A stretch of 64,000 bases of DNA from JACDAN01 sp963802375 (GTDB lineage: Bacteria; Actinomycetota; Thermoleophilia; Gaiellales; Gaiellaceae), in NCBI GenBank assembly GCA_963802375.1, contig CAWDIJ010000010.1, positions 124,001 through 188,000 on the forward strand, written 5' to 3'. Positions within the stretch are counted from its first letter, which is position 1. The number at the start of each line of letters is the position of its first letter. A program made the position numbers and the translations under genes. Below the pieces are notes generated by a model. It was not told where the DNA came from, ran no database searches, and was given only the letters and a program-made list of their open reading frames with translations. Positions 42,453 to 51,242 of the stretch are shown here, in pieces.

Positions 42453-42481
42453 ACTATATTTCTTAGTAACTAAGAGATCAA
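42453..42481 (-). promoter_or_regulatory. drrAB-type promoter with MarR operator in the -35/-10 spacer
   Basis: On the minus strand the -35 is TTGATC (42481-42476), the -10 is TATAGT (42458-42453), and the 17-base spacer contains the palindrome TCTTAGTTACTAAGA (42475-42461). The region is far more AT-rich than its surroundings. A protein bound there would block RNA polymerase. The divergent MarR gene at 42499 is the obvious candidate repressor. Confidence 0.65.
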
Positions 42482-42498
42482 GCGACTAAGGAGAACCT

Positions 42499-42989
42499 GT
42501 GACACGTCGTCGACTGCTCGCCGCCGGCAGCTGCTGGCAGGCACTCGACCGCGAGGGCCGGCGCAGCGGTTCGATCGGGACGGCTTCACGGCAAGGCGAT
42601 CGCCGACCGCGCCGGCATCCACGGCACCGACTTCGAGTGCCTCGACGTGCTCGACTGGGCCGGTCCGATCACCGCCGGCGAGCTCGCCCGCCGGGTCGGG
42701 ATCACGTCGGGCGCGGTCACCGGCGTGATCGACCGCCTCGAGCGCGTCGGGTTGGTGCGCCGGGCGAGCGACCCGCGCGACCGGCGGCGCGTCATCGTCG
42801 AGATGCTCGAGCTGCTCGACGAGCGATCGGCGGGCGCAGATGGTGGCCCTGCTGAGCCCTCTGCAGGAGGACATCTCGGCGCTCAACGAACGCTACGACG
42901 ACGACCAGCTGGCGCCGATCGCTCGAGCTGGCTGCAGGCAGCCAACGACGCCGTCGAGCGCTCGACTCGACCGCCTCCGCGAGCGCTGA
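42499..42989 (+). CDS. MarR-family regulator of the divergent ABC exporter (frameshifts)
   Basis: The protein is about 160 aa. GTG 42499 has an AAGGAG site. Pieces: TRRRLLAAGSCWQALDREGR, AKAIADRAGIHGTDFECLDV, LDWAGPITAGELARRVGITS, GAVTGVIDRLERVGLVRRAS (recognition helix), DPRDRRRVIVEMLE (wing). A one-base change near 42970 gives the ending LDRLRER and TGA 42987-42989. The HTH and basic wing are typical of MarR. Its start is 80 bp from the exporter start, with the TCTTAGTAACTAAGA palindrome between. It ends exactly where the family B palindrome begins. Confidence 0.8.
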
Positions 42990-43069
42990 CCATCCGAGTG
43001 TTTCGGCCATCCGAGTGCCGACTGCGGGGCATCCCGCCCCAGCACTCGGACGGGCAAACACTCGGATGG
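42990..43069. repeat. Nested palindrome, family B copy 2 (MarR/hpaE boundary)
   Basis: The outer stem CCATCCGAGTGTTT (42990-43003) and AAACACTCGGATGG (43056-43069) pair perfectly over 14 bp. The inner stem CCATCCGAGTGC (43007-43018) and GCACTCGGACGG (43042-43053) pairs at 11 of 12. The innermost hairpin is GCGGG/CCCGC (43024-43037). The element exactly fills the space between the MarR stop and the hpaE stop. Confidence 0.78.
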
Positions 43070-43070
43070 G

Positions 43071-44542
43071 TCAGGACGTGGAGCCCTCGGCGATCTGGAG
43101 GGTCTTCAGGTCGCTGTGGAAGTCGAGGGCGTAGTCGCCGCCCTCGCGGCCGATGCCGGAGATCCCGATGCCGCCGAACGGCGCTGTCAGGTCGCGGACG
43201 AGGAACGTGTTGACCCACACGATGCCGCTCCGGATCGGCCCGTCCGACCCGCTCGGCTCGCTCCTGCGACGACGTGTAGACGATCGCCGACAGCCCGTAG
43301 CGGCGTCGAGTTGGCCAGCTCGACCGCCTGCGCCTCGTCGGTCGAACGTCTGCAGCGTGAGCACCGGTCCGAACACCTCGTGCTGCACGACCTCGCTGTC
43401 GTTCGACGCCGGCTCGATCAGCGTCGGCTCGACGTGCAGCGTGTCGCCGACCCGGTGGCCGCCGCGCACGATCGTGTCGCCGGCGGCGCGCGCCCGCTCG
43501 ACGAAGCCCATCGACGCGAGCGACGTGGTCGGGGTGGATCATCGGGGCGATCGTCGTCGCCGGATCGCGGCTGTCGCCGAGCACGTGGCGCGTCGACGTA
43601 GCGCGTCGAAGCGCGTCAGGAACTCGTCGCGCGACCGACGCCTCGACGAGCAGCCGGGTGCCGGCCAGGCAGACCTGTCCGGAGTCGTCGTACTGCCCGG
43701 CCGCCTTGCGCGCGGCGGCGTCGAGGTCGGCGTCGGCGAACACGATCAGCGGGCCCTTGCCGCCGAGCTCGGCGGTGAACGGCACGATGTTCTCGGCCGC
43801 CGCCCGGCCGATGTGGCGGGCCGTCTCGGGCGAGCCGGTGAAGCTGATCCGCTTGCACCCGTGGGTCACCGACGAGCGGCGGGCCGACCTCCTCGCCGAT
43901 GCCCTGGACGAGGTTGAACACGCCGGGCGGGAAGCCCGGCCTCGACCGTGAGGTCGGCGAGCAGCGAGCACGACAGCGGCGACCACTCGGCCGGCTTGAG
44001 GATCACCGTGTTGCCGGCGGCCAGCGCCGGGGCCACCTTCCACGTCGACAGCATGAACGGCGCGTTCCACGGCGTGATGATCACGGCCGGGCCCGGCGGG
44101 CATCCGCACGACGGTGTTGCGCGTGCCCTTGGACGACCACTGCCGCTCCTCGTAGCTCGCCGCCAGGTCGGCGTACGTGCCGGAAGTTCACCGGCGCCGC
44201 GGGCGACGAGCCGCGGCGCGCATCGACTCGTGCAGCATCCCCATGTCGACGGTCTCGACGATGGCGATCTCCTCGGTGTGGGCGACGATCAGGTCGGCGA
44301 GGCGGTGCAGGTAGCTCGGCTCGGCCCGCCGGTCCGAGCTCGGCCCACGCCGGGAACGCGTCGACAGCGGCGGTCACGGCGGCGTCGGCCGTCGCTGCGT
44401 CGCCACGGGCGATGTCGGCCAGCTTCCACGACCAGTCGAGCGGCGAGCGGTCCTCGAACGTCGACGGCGACGGCACCCGCTCGCCGCCGATCAGGTGGTC
44501 GGGGCTGACCGCGACGCCCTCGACGACGACGCGGGCCGACGG
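43071..44542 (-). CDS. hpaE: 5-carboxymethyl-2-hydroxymuconate semialdehyde dehydrogenase-like (HpaE; many frameshifts)
   Basis: NAD-dependent aldehyde dehydrogenase of about 485 aa that would oxidise the HpaD product. Pieces from the N-terminus: VPSPSTFEDRSPLDWSWKLA, DAFPAWAELGPAGR, MIITPWNAPFMLSTWKVAPA, LAAGNTVILKPAEWSPLSCS, ITFTG-type entry ISFTGSPETARHIGRAAAEN, VPFTAELGGKGPLIVFADAD (catalytic Glu in ELGGK), QYDDSGQVCLAGTRLLVEAS (catalytic Cys), EVVQHEVFGPVLTLQTF, IRSGIVWVNTFLVRDLTAPF, GREGGDYALDFHSDLKTLQI. The VNTFLVRDLTAPFGG ending is characteristic of HpaE. The exact start is unresolved; the coding frame emerges just after the hpaG stop. Confidence 0.83.
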
Positions 44543-45452
44543 TCAGCTCACCGTTCGTCGGATCGACGCGTCGATCGGTAGTGCTGGGCGCCGGGGCCCT
44601 GTGGCGCCCGCTGTGCCGCGGAACTCCCAGTCGCCGCCGAGCGCCGTCGAGCGCACCTCCTCCGACTCCGATCGGCTGGGCGCCGACGTCGTCGCGGATC
44701 GGCGTCGGCCCGGCGACGATGCGGTTGGTGAGCGCGCCCGAGCCCCTCGACCTCGACCGTGACGACGTCGCCCGGCTCGACGGGACGCGAGTTGGCCGGC
44801 GTGCCCGACAGCAGCAGGTCGCCCGGCACGAGCGTGATCGTGCGGGCGATGTCGGCGACGAGGTAGTGCATGTCCCACTCCATCTCGTCGGTCGTTGCCG
44901 TCCTGGCGGACCGTCGCCGTTGACGAGCGTGCGGATGCGCTTGCCGTGGAAGTCCCAGTCCGTCGACGAGGCCGGGACCGACCGGGCACAGCGTGTCGGA
45001 GCCCTTGACGCGCAGCATCGAGCCGGCGTCGGTGTCGCGGAAGTCGTGCAGCCCGTAGTCGTTGGCGATCGTGTAGCCGGCGATGTAGTCGCCGGCCTCG
45101 GCGGGGGAGACGTTGCGGCACGTGCCGACCGATGACGATGGCGATCTCGCCCTCGTAGTTGAGCCAGCGGCAGCGCTCGGGGCGCACGACGTCGCGCGCC
45201 GTGGGCGTTCAGCGCGGTGATCGGCTTGTGGAAGTACGTCGGCGCGGGCGGGAGCTTGGTCATGAACTCCCGCACCCGGCTGGCGTAGTTGAGGTGGACG
45301 CAGATGATCTTCGTCGGCTCGACGGGCGGGAGGTGCACGGCGGCGTCGACCGCCACCTCGCGCCCGTCGGCGGCGACGAGGACGTCACCCCGGCGCTCGA
45401 CCGGCGACGGGTAGCCGTCGAGCAGGATGCGTCGACGCTCGAGGTCATCGGC
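44543..45452 (-). CDS. hpaG: Fumarylacetoacetate-hydrolase-family isomerase/decarboxylase (HpaG-like; many frameshifts)
   Basis: FAH-fold protein of about 300 aa. Pieces: ILLDGYPSPVERR, AVDAAVHLPPVEPTKIICVH, LNYASRVREFMTKLPPAPTY, FHKPITALNAH, WLNYEGEIAIVIGR (metal Glu), AEAGDYIAGYTIANDYGLHD, FRDTDAGSMLRVKGSDTLCP (substrate Lys), VGPGL, EMEWDMHYLVADIARTITLV, PGDLLLSGTPANSRPVEPGD and a tail ending ASIRRTVS. HpaG isomerises and decarboxylates the homoprotocatechuate ring-cleavage product; FAH proteins have other substrates, but the neighbourhood favours this. The start is uncertain (ATG 45452 proposed). Confidence 0.78.
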
Positions 45453-45468
45453 GCCGACGTACCTGTAC

Positions 45469-45542
45469 GATGCGGCCGGCGAAGGCGCTGGAGCGCCCGC
45501 CGTGCCGAACCGGCCATCCGCCTCTGAACGACGTGCCGGCCC
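45469..45542 (+). repeat. Isolated copy of the 81-bp repeat unit
   Basis: The first 50 or so bases, from GATGCGGCCGGCGAAGGCGC through GCCGTGCCGAACCGG, are identical to each unit of the array at 49900-50216. It then diverges for 7 bases, matches again at CCTCTGAACGA, and loses similarity. The core holds the hairpin GGCGCT-GG-AGCGCC. It lies between the hpaG start and the PRC-barrel stop. Confidence 0.8.
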
Positions 45543-45550
45543 GAGGATTG

Positions 45551-45856
45551 TCAGCCGTGGTCTGCGAGCTCGTAGTGGCGGATCAGCTCGCGCTCGGTCA
45601 TCGAGTCGAGGACGTGGTCACGGCTGGCCTTGGGCGCTGCTTGACCTGCGTCCTTGCCGTAGGGGATCACCACATCACCGTCGTCGGTGATGTACGGCGC
45701 CTTCGACGGGCACGAACTTCTCCGACCGCAGCGGACCTGGGTCGACAACGGCCCACTGCGGCTCGCCGGTCTCGTCGTAGAGGACATCGCTCACGGTGCC
45801 GACCTTGTCGTGGTGGTCGTCGAGAACGGGATGGCCGGTCAGGTTGGCCGGCTCAC
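45551..45856 (-). CDS. PRC-barrel domain protein (frameshifts)
   Basis: The protein is about 105 aa. Pieces: LTGHPVLDDHHDKVGTVSDV, LYDETGEPQWAVVDPGPLRS, EKFVPVEGAYITDDGDVVIP, YGKDAG, and AAPKASRDHVLDSMTERELI, ending RHYELADHG. This matches the two-part PRC-barrel proteins of actinobacteria whose second half ends in a short APKA...HVL...L-x-x-HY helix. PRC barrels occur in ribosome maturation and photosynthetic proteins; the role of standalone forms is unknown. The start is uncertain (GTG 45856 proposed). Confidence 0.65.
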
Positions 45857-46009
45857 GCCCTCGTACCGCTCATCGTCGTGGAAGTCGACACGTCGGACCT
45901 CCTTTGCAGTGGTTCGCCTGGGTACGCGGCTACCCCCCACGTCGCAGTGTCACACTTCTGTACATGAACCTCCTGCTCGCGGCGACCCACTGTCACGTAG
46001 GGTGCGGCC

Positions 46010-48396
46010 GTGACGACGCCGAGCGAGCTCTCTCTCGAGCAGAAGGTCGACGCTGCTGGCCGGTGCCGACACGTGGCACACGGTCGCGCTTCGACGACCC
46101 GCCGGTGCCCGCCATCCGCATGTCCGACGGCCCGGCCGGCGTGCGCGGGACGTCGTGGACCGGCGCCGCGTCGGCATCGTTCCCGTGCGGGGCTGCGCTC
46201 GGAGCGACGTGGGACCCGGCGCTGGTCGGCGAGGTCGGTCGGGCGCTCGGGCCGCGAGGCCCACTCCAAGAGCGCCCAGGTGCTGCTCGCCCCGACCGTC
46301 AACCTGCACCGCACCCCGATCGGCGGTCGCAACTTCGAGTGCTACAGCGAGGACCCCGTGCTCACGGCCGAGCTGGCCGCCGCCTACATCGAGGGCGTGC
46401 AGTCCGAGCGGGTCGCCGCGTGCATCAAGCACTTCGTCGGCAACGACACCGAGTTCGAGCGGATGACGATCTCCTCGGAGATCGACGAGCGGACGCTGCG
46501 CGAGCTGTACCTCGCTGCCGTTCGAGGCTGCCGTCAAGCGGGCCGGCGTGCGGGCCGTGATGAGCGGGCTACAACCGGCTCAACGGGACGTACTGCAGTG
46601 AGCACCCGTGGCTGTTCACCGAGGTGCTGCGCGACGAGTGGGGCTTCGACGGTGTCGTCGTCAGCGACTGGTTCGGCACGCCACAGCGCGGCCGAGTCGC
46701 TGCGCGCCGGGCTCGACCTGGAGATGCCCGGCCCGCCGCGTGCAGCGCGGTCCGCGTCTGCTCGAGGCCGTGCGAGCACGGCGAGGTCAGCGAGGTCGAT
46801 CTCGACCGGGCCGTCGCCCGCGCTGCTCGCGCTGGCCGAGTGGACGCGGCGCCGCTGAAGCGGGCACCGAGCGAGGTGACGGCGGACGACCCGGCGACCC
46901 GCGACGTCATCCGACGAGCCGCGATCCGAGGCATGGTGCTGCTGAAGAACGACGATGGCCTGCTGCCGCTGGCCGCCGACGCACGCCGGATCGCCCTGAT
47001 CGGCCCGTACGCCCGGCTACGGTCGGCTGCAGGGCGGCGGCAGCGCGAGGGTGCGACCGGACCACGGGCGCGGCCCGCTCGAGGCGCTCGCAGGCACGCG
47101 AACTCGACGTGCACTTCGAGCCGGGCGGCTCGATCGCCAAGTACCTGCCCGACGGTGCGGGGCGACGTTCACCGTCGAGTTCGAGCGACGCCGCCGGCGT
47201 CACCGGCGACGGTGCAGACGAACCGGCTGGCGTGGTACTGGGACCGATCCGCCGGCCGACGGCATCGACCGCACGAAGTTCGCCGCTCGCGTGTCACGGA
47301 TCGTTCGTGCCCGACCGCGACCGGCGAGTGGGAGCTCGGCGTGCGTGCCGTCGGACCGGTGACGCGTGCGCCTCGACGGCGAGACCGTCGTCGAACTGGC
47401 CGAGGCACAGCGCGGCGGCGCCTTCTTCGGGTTGGGCAGCCCCGAGGTCCGCAGCACGGTCACGCTGGAGGACGGTCGACCGCTACGAATTGACCGTCGA
47501 CTACCCGCTCGAGCCGACGCGAGCTGGTGCGCGGCCTCGTCGTCGGCGCCCGCCCGGTTCCGGCGGGCGACCACCTCGAGCGGGCGGCTGCGGCGGCTCG
47601 CAGCCGCCGACGTCGCCGTCGTCATCGTCGGCACCGACGACGACTGGGAGACCGAGGGCGAGGACCGCGCCGTCGATGGCCCTGCCCGGCGACCAGGACG
47701 ATCTCGTCGCGCGCCGTCGTCGCGGCCAACCCGCGGACGATCGTCGTCCTCAACGCCGGGTCTCCGGTCACGATGCCGTGGCTGGACGACGTGCCGGCCG
47801 TGCTGCAGCTGTGGTTCCCCGGCCAGGAGATCGGCGACGCGCTGGCCGACGTCCTGACCGGGCGAGCCGAGCCAGGCGGGCGGCTCCCGATGACGTTCCC
47901 CGCGCGGCTCGAGGACACGCCGGCGTTCGCCCACTACCCGGGCACGGACGGACGGGCCGTGTACGGCGAGGGACTGTTCATCGGGCACCGCTGGTACGAC
48001 CGCCAGGGCATCGAGCCGCCGTTCCCGTTCGGGTTCGGCCTCGGCTACACGACGTTCGAGCTCGGCGACGCCATCGTGCAGGGCGGCATCGAGCGGGGCG
48101 TCACGCGTCGACGTCACGGTGCAGAACACCGGGGCGCGAGCCGGTGCCGAGGTCGTGCAGGTGTACGTCGAGCCGCCGCCCGGCGACGACGACCGGCCGC
48201 TGCGCCACCTCGCCGGCGTTCGGCCGGGTCGACGCTCGGCGGCCGGCGCGCGAGGCGCGGGTGCACGTCGAGCTCGACCAGCGGGCGTTCGCCTCCTGGC
48301 TCGACGGCATGTGGACAGTGCAGGCGGGTGACTACACCGTGCTCGTCGGACGCTCGTCCGCGACCTGCACCGATCGGTCGACTCACAGCCGCCTGA
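46010..48396 (+). CDS. Glycoside hydrolase family 3 beta-glucosidase with PA14 and fibronectin-type C-terminal domains (many frameshifts)
   Basis: GH3 enzyme of about 790 aa. Pieces: VTTPSELSLEQKV, DDPPVPAIRMSDGPAGVRGT, SFPCGAALGATWDPALVGEV, GREAHSKSAQVLLAPTVNLH, GGRNFECYSEDPVLTAELAA, AYIEGVQSERVAACIKHFVG (KHF motif), SEIDERTLRELYLA, EHPWLFTEVLRDEWGFDGVV, VSDWFGT (nucleophile Asp), RAGLDLEMPGPPR. The second GH3 domain starts RRAAIRGMVLLKNDDGLLPL. A PA14-like insertion spans about 47090-47500; the end has FAHYPGTDGRAVYGEGLFIG, HRWYDRQGIEPPFPFGFGLG and an FnIII part. No signal peptide, so probably cytosolic. The last stop is approximate. Confidence 0.85.
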
Positions 48397-48416
48397 TGAC
48401 CACCGTCGCTCCCGCC

Positions 48417-48493
48417 CATCTGGGTGGTCTGCGTCTCAAACCGTCATCTGGGTGGTCACAGTCTCGAATCCGAGACCACGACCACCCAGACGG
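48417..48493. repeat. Hairpin with duplicated left arm between convergent GH3 and ung genes
   Basis: CATCTGGGTGGTC occurs at 48417 and again at 48445. The second copy continues ACAGTCTCG, which pairs with CGAGACCACGACCACCCAG (48471-48489): a 10-bp stem, a 3-base internal loop and a 6-bp stem around AATC. It could terminate both genes. I found no second copy in the window. Confidence 0.65.
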
Positions 48494-48508
48494 CAGAAGC
48501 GACGTCCG

Positions 48509-49165
48509 TCAGAGCCGCCAGTCGATGGGTTCGCGACCCGCGGCGACGAGCGCGGCGTTGGCGCGGGAGAACGGCTTGGAGCCGAAGAATCCGTTGTGCG
48601 CCGACAGCGGCGACGGGTGAGCCGACTCGATGATCGTGTGCCGGCCGCCGTCGATCAGCGCCCGCTTCTTGCGGGCGTGGCTGCCCCACAGGATGAAGAC
48701 GACGTGGTCGTCCTTGGCGGCGACGGTGCGGATGACCTCATCGGTGAACGTCTCCCAACCCTTGCCTGCGTGCGAAGCGGCCTGGCCGGCGCGCACCGTC
48801 AGCGTCGTGTTGAGCAGCAGCACGCCCTGCACGGCCCAGGCCTCGAGGTTGCCGTGGTCCGGCGGAGGGATGCCGAGGTCGTCCTGCAGCTCCTTGTGGA
48901 TGTTGACGAGCGACGGTGGGATCGGCACGCCTCGCCGAACGGAGAAGCACAGCCCGTGGGCCTGGCGGGCGCCGTGGTACGGATCCTGCCCGAGGATCAG
49001 CACCTTGGTCTCGGCGTACGGCGTGAGGTGCAGGGCGGCGAACACCTCGTCGGCGGGCGGGTACACCGTGCGCTGCTGGCGTTCCGCGGCGACGAAGGCC
49101 TGCAGCTCGGGCCAGTACGGCTTGGCGAACTCGCCACGCAGGACGGGGTTCCAGTCGGTCGTCAT
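48509..49165 (-). CDS. ung: Uracil-DNA glycosylase (family 1)
   Basis: Ung excises uracil from DNA at the start of base excision repair. The protein is 218 aa, intact, starting MTTDWNPVLRGEFAKPYWPE. The water-activating loop is VLILGQDPYHGARQAHGLCF (catalytic Asp in GQDPYHG), the Pro-rich loop PIPPSLVNIHKEL, the uracil pocket GVLLLNTTLTVRAGQAASHA, and the Leu intercalation loop AHPSPLSAHNGFFG (catalytic His). All family 1 motifs are present. Its ATG overlaps the stop of the upstream hydrolase gene (ATGA), suggesting cotranscription. Confidence 0.97.
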   Translation of the reverse strand: MTTDWNPVLRGEFAKPYWPELQAFVAAERQQRTVYPPADEVFAALHLTPYAETKVLILGQDPYHGARQAHGLCFSVRRGVPIPPSLVNIHKELQDDLGIPPPDHGNLEAWAVQGVLLLNTTLTVRAGQAASHAGKGWETFTDEVIRTVAAKDDHVVFILWGSHARKKRALIDGGRHTIIESAHPSPLSAHNGFFGSKPFSRANAALVAAGREPIDWRL

Positions 49166-49888
49166 CGCCGGTCGAGCCAGTTCAGCACGGCCCGCCAGGC
49201 ATCGCTACTCGGGTCGATGACGACGAAGTGATCACCTTCGACGAGCGCGAGCTCGGCGTCGTCGCCGGCAGCTCGCGCGCGCCGCGACGAAGCTCTCGCT
49301 CTGGCTGACGGGTACGACGTCGTCGGCACGCCCGTGCACGCAGAGGATCGGGACACCGAGCGGCAGGTGCTCGATCGGGCTGGCGTGGTGGTAGCGGTCA
49401 GGGACGTTCTCGGGCAGGCCGTCGAGGAACGCCTCGCAGGCGCCGTCGCCGAGGCGGTCATGGGCGGCCTGCCGGAGATCGAGGACACCGGCCTGCGCCA
49501 CCACGCCCGACACCCGCACGAGCGGATCGTGGCGTGTCGCCGACCATGCCGCAAGGTGTCCGCCCGCCGAGTGACCGATCGTCACGACGCGATCGAGGTC
49601 GAGCGGGGCAGCGGCGGCAACGTCAGCCAGCGCGTCGATCGCTGCGGCCACGTCGTCGAGCGTGACGGGATATCCGCCCCCGTTGTCGACACGGCGGTAC
49701 TCGATGTTCAGCGCCGCCCACCCCCGCGCGGGCAGCGTGTCGGCCAGCGGGCGCCCGAGCGCGAGGTCCCACTTGGCACGCCAGAACCCACCGTGGACGA
49801 TCACGGCGACCGGAACGGCCTCGTCGCTGTCGGGCCGCAGCAGCTCGGCGAACTGCTCCGGATGCTCGCCATAGCGGAGTCGACGCAC
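49162..49888 (-). CDS. Alpha/beta-hydrolase (esterase/kynurenine-formamidase-like; frameshift near 49275)
   Basis: The protein is about 242 aa starting MRRLRYGEHPEQFAELLRPD. Motifs: AVIVHGGFWRAKWD (oxyanion hole HGGFW), ALNIEYRRVDNGGGYPVTLD, RVVTIGHSAGGHLAAWSATR (nucleophile Ser in GHSAGG), VPILCVHGRADDVVPVSQSE (acid Asp region), and, in another frame, LVEGDHFVVIDPSSDAW with the catalytic His. HGGFW and GHSAGGH are typical of kynurenine formamidase-like and hormone-sensitive-lipase-like esterases. The substrate is not determined. The 5' end is only 12 bp from the 81-bp repeat array. Confidence 0.85.
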
Positions 49889-49899
49889 TGACCAATCTT

Positions 49900-50216
49900 G
49901 ATGCGGCCGGCGAAGGCGCTGGAGCGCCCGCCGTGCCGAACCGGGTCTTCACCTCTGAACGATGAGGCCCGCCCCGCCTTGGTGCGGCCGGCGAAGGCGC
50001 TGGAGCGCCCGCCGTGCCGAACCGGGTCTTCACCTCTGAACGATGAGGCCCGCCCCGCCTTGGTGCGGCCGGCGAAGGCGCTGGAGCGCCCGCCGTGCCG
50101 AACCGGGTCTTCACCTCTGAACGATGAGGCCCGCCCCGCCTTGGTGCGGCCGGCGAAGGCGCTGGAGCGCCCGCCGTGCCGAACCGGGTCTTCACCTCTG
50201 AACGACGCGGCCCGCG
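49900..50216 (+). repeat. Tandem array of an 81-bp unit, about 3.9 copies
   Basis: Units start at 49900, 49981, 50062 and 50143, an exact 81-bp period; the first three are almost identical and the fourth drifts at its end. Each has GGTGCGGCCGGCGAAGGCGC, the hairpin GGCGCTGGAGCGCC, GCCGTGCCGAACCGGGTCTT, CACCTCTGAACGATGAGG and CCCGCCCCGCCTTG. Because 81 is 27 codons, open frames run through on both strands, but I do not consider them genes. The array fills most of the 350-bp gap between two divergent genes; no other feature is visible there. A lone copy is at 45469. Confidence 0.93.
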
Positions 50217-50238
50217 AGACGCTGCCTACCATCGCGTG

Positions 50239-51235
50239 ATGGTTGCGGGCGAGCTCTTCGAGGCTGTTCCACGCTCGCGGCTGGCCACCCTGCCGACCCC
50301 GCTCGAGCGGGGGCCGGGGCTGCCGGGCGGGGCACGGCTGTGGGTCAAGCGTGACGACCTCACCGGGCTCGGTGCCGGGGGCAACAAGGCGCGCAAGCTC
50401 GAGTTCCTGTGTGCCCAGGCGCTGGGCAACGGCGCCCGCAGCCTGGTCACCGTCGGCGCGGCCCAGTCGAACCACTGCAGGATGACCGCCGCAGCAGGAG
50501 CGGTGCTGGGTCTCGACGTCCACCTCGTGCTGTCGGGCGAGCGGCCGCGGCGGCTGACCGGGAACCTGCTCCTCGCCGAGCGGTTCGGTGCCCAGCTGCA
50601 CTTCGTCGGGTGCCCGCCGCACCACTGGGGCGAGCTCGAGATCGCCAGCGAGAAGCTCACCGATGAGCTGGCCGCCGACGGAGCCGCTCCGCACCCGGTC
50701 CCGATTGGCGGTAGCACGCCGACGGGCGCCCTCGGCTACGTCGTCGGCTACCTCGAGCTCGTCGAGCAGTGCCGGGCACTCGGCGTCATCCCGGCAGCCG
50801 TCGTGCACACCTCGTCGAGCGGAGCCACGCACGCGGGTCTGGTGGCCGGGCGGGCGCTGCTGCGATCGAGGGGGCAGGGCGACCTCCCGCCGATCCTCGC
50901 CATCGGTGTCGCCAAGGGCGTCGACGCGGGGTTCCCGGACGTCGCTCAGCTCGCCAAGGAGACGTTGGCGCTGATCGGCGCCAATGATGTGGAGATCGTC
51001 GACGAGGACGTCGAGCTCGACCAGCGGTGGATGGGCCCGGACTACGCCGTACCGACGGCGGCCGGCTCCGAGGCGGCGCGGTGGGCGGCGGTGCACGGCG
51101 GGTGGGTGCTCGACGACACGTACACGGCGAAGGGCTTCGCCGGGCTGCTCGGCAACGCGGCGACGGGACGCTGGCGGCCCGGGAACTGACGTCGTCTTCC
51201 TGCACACCGGCGGGCTGCCCGCCGTGTTCGCCTGA
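50239..51235 (+). CDS. PLP-dependent D-cysteine desulfhydrase / ACC deaminase family protein (frameshift near 51175)
   Basis: The protein is about 332 aa from ATG 50239 (MVAGELFEAVPRSRLATLPT). Fold-type II PLP enzyme: LWVKRDDLTGLGAGGNKARK, with the Schiff-base Lys in GGNKARKLEFL; VTVGAAQSNHCRMTAAAGAV; PIGGSTPTGALGYVVGYLEL; VVHTSSSGATHAGLVAGRAL (phosphate loop); AYTGKGF-type end TYTAKGFAGLLG. A one-base change near the 3' end gives TDVVFLHTGGLPAVFA, the family ending. It could degrade D-cysteine or another D/cyclic amino acid; the sequence does not separate DcyD from AcdS. It directly follows the 81-bp repeat array. Confidence 0.88.
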
Positions 51236-51242
51236 CGGCCGT

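Noticed and set aside
38339..48396. The broken hpa, ABC exporter and GH3 genes as true pseudogenes
   Set aside because: Every conserved motif persists in some frame at the right spacing; uniform dense one-base slips suggest consensus errors.
49900..50216. Tandem array considered as a CRISPR
   Set aside because: The full 81-bp unit repeats without unique spacers, and no cas genes are present.
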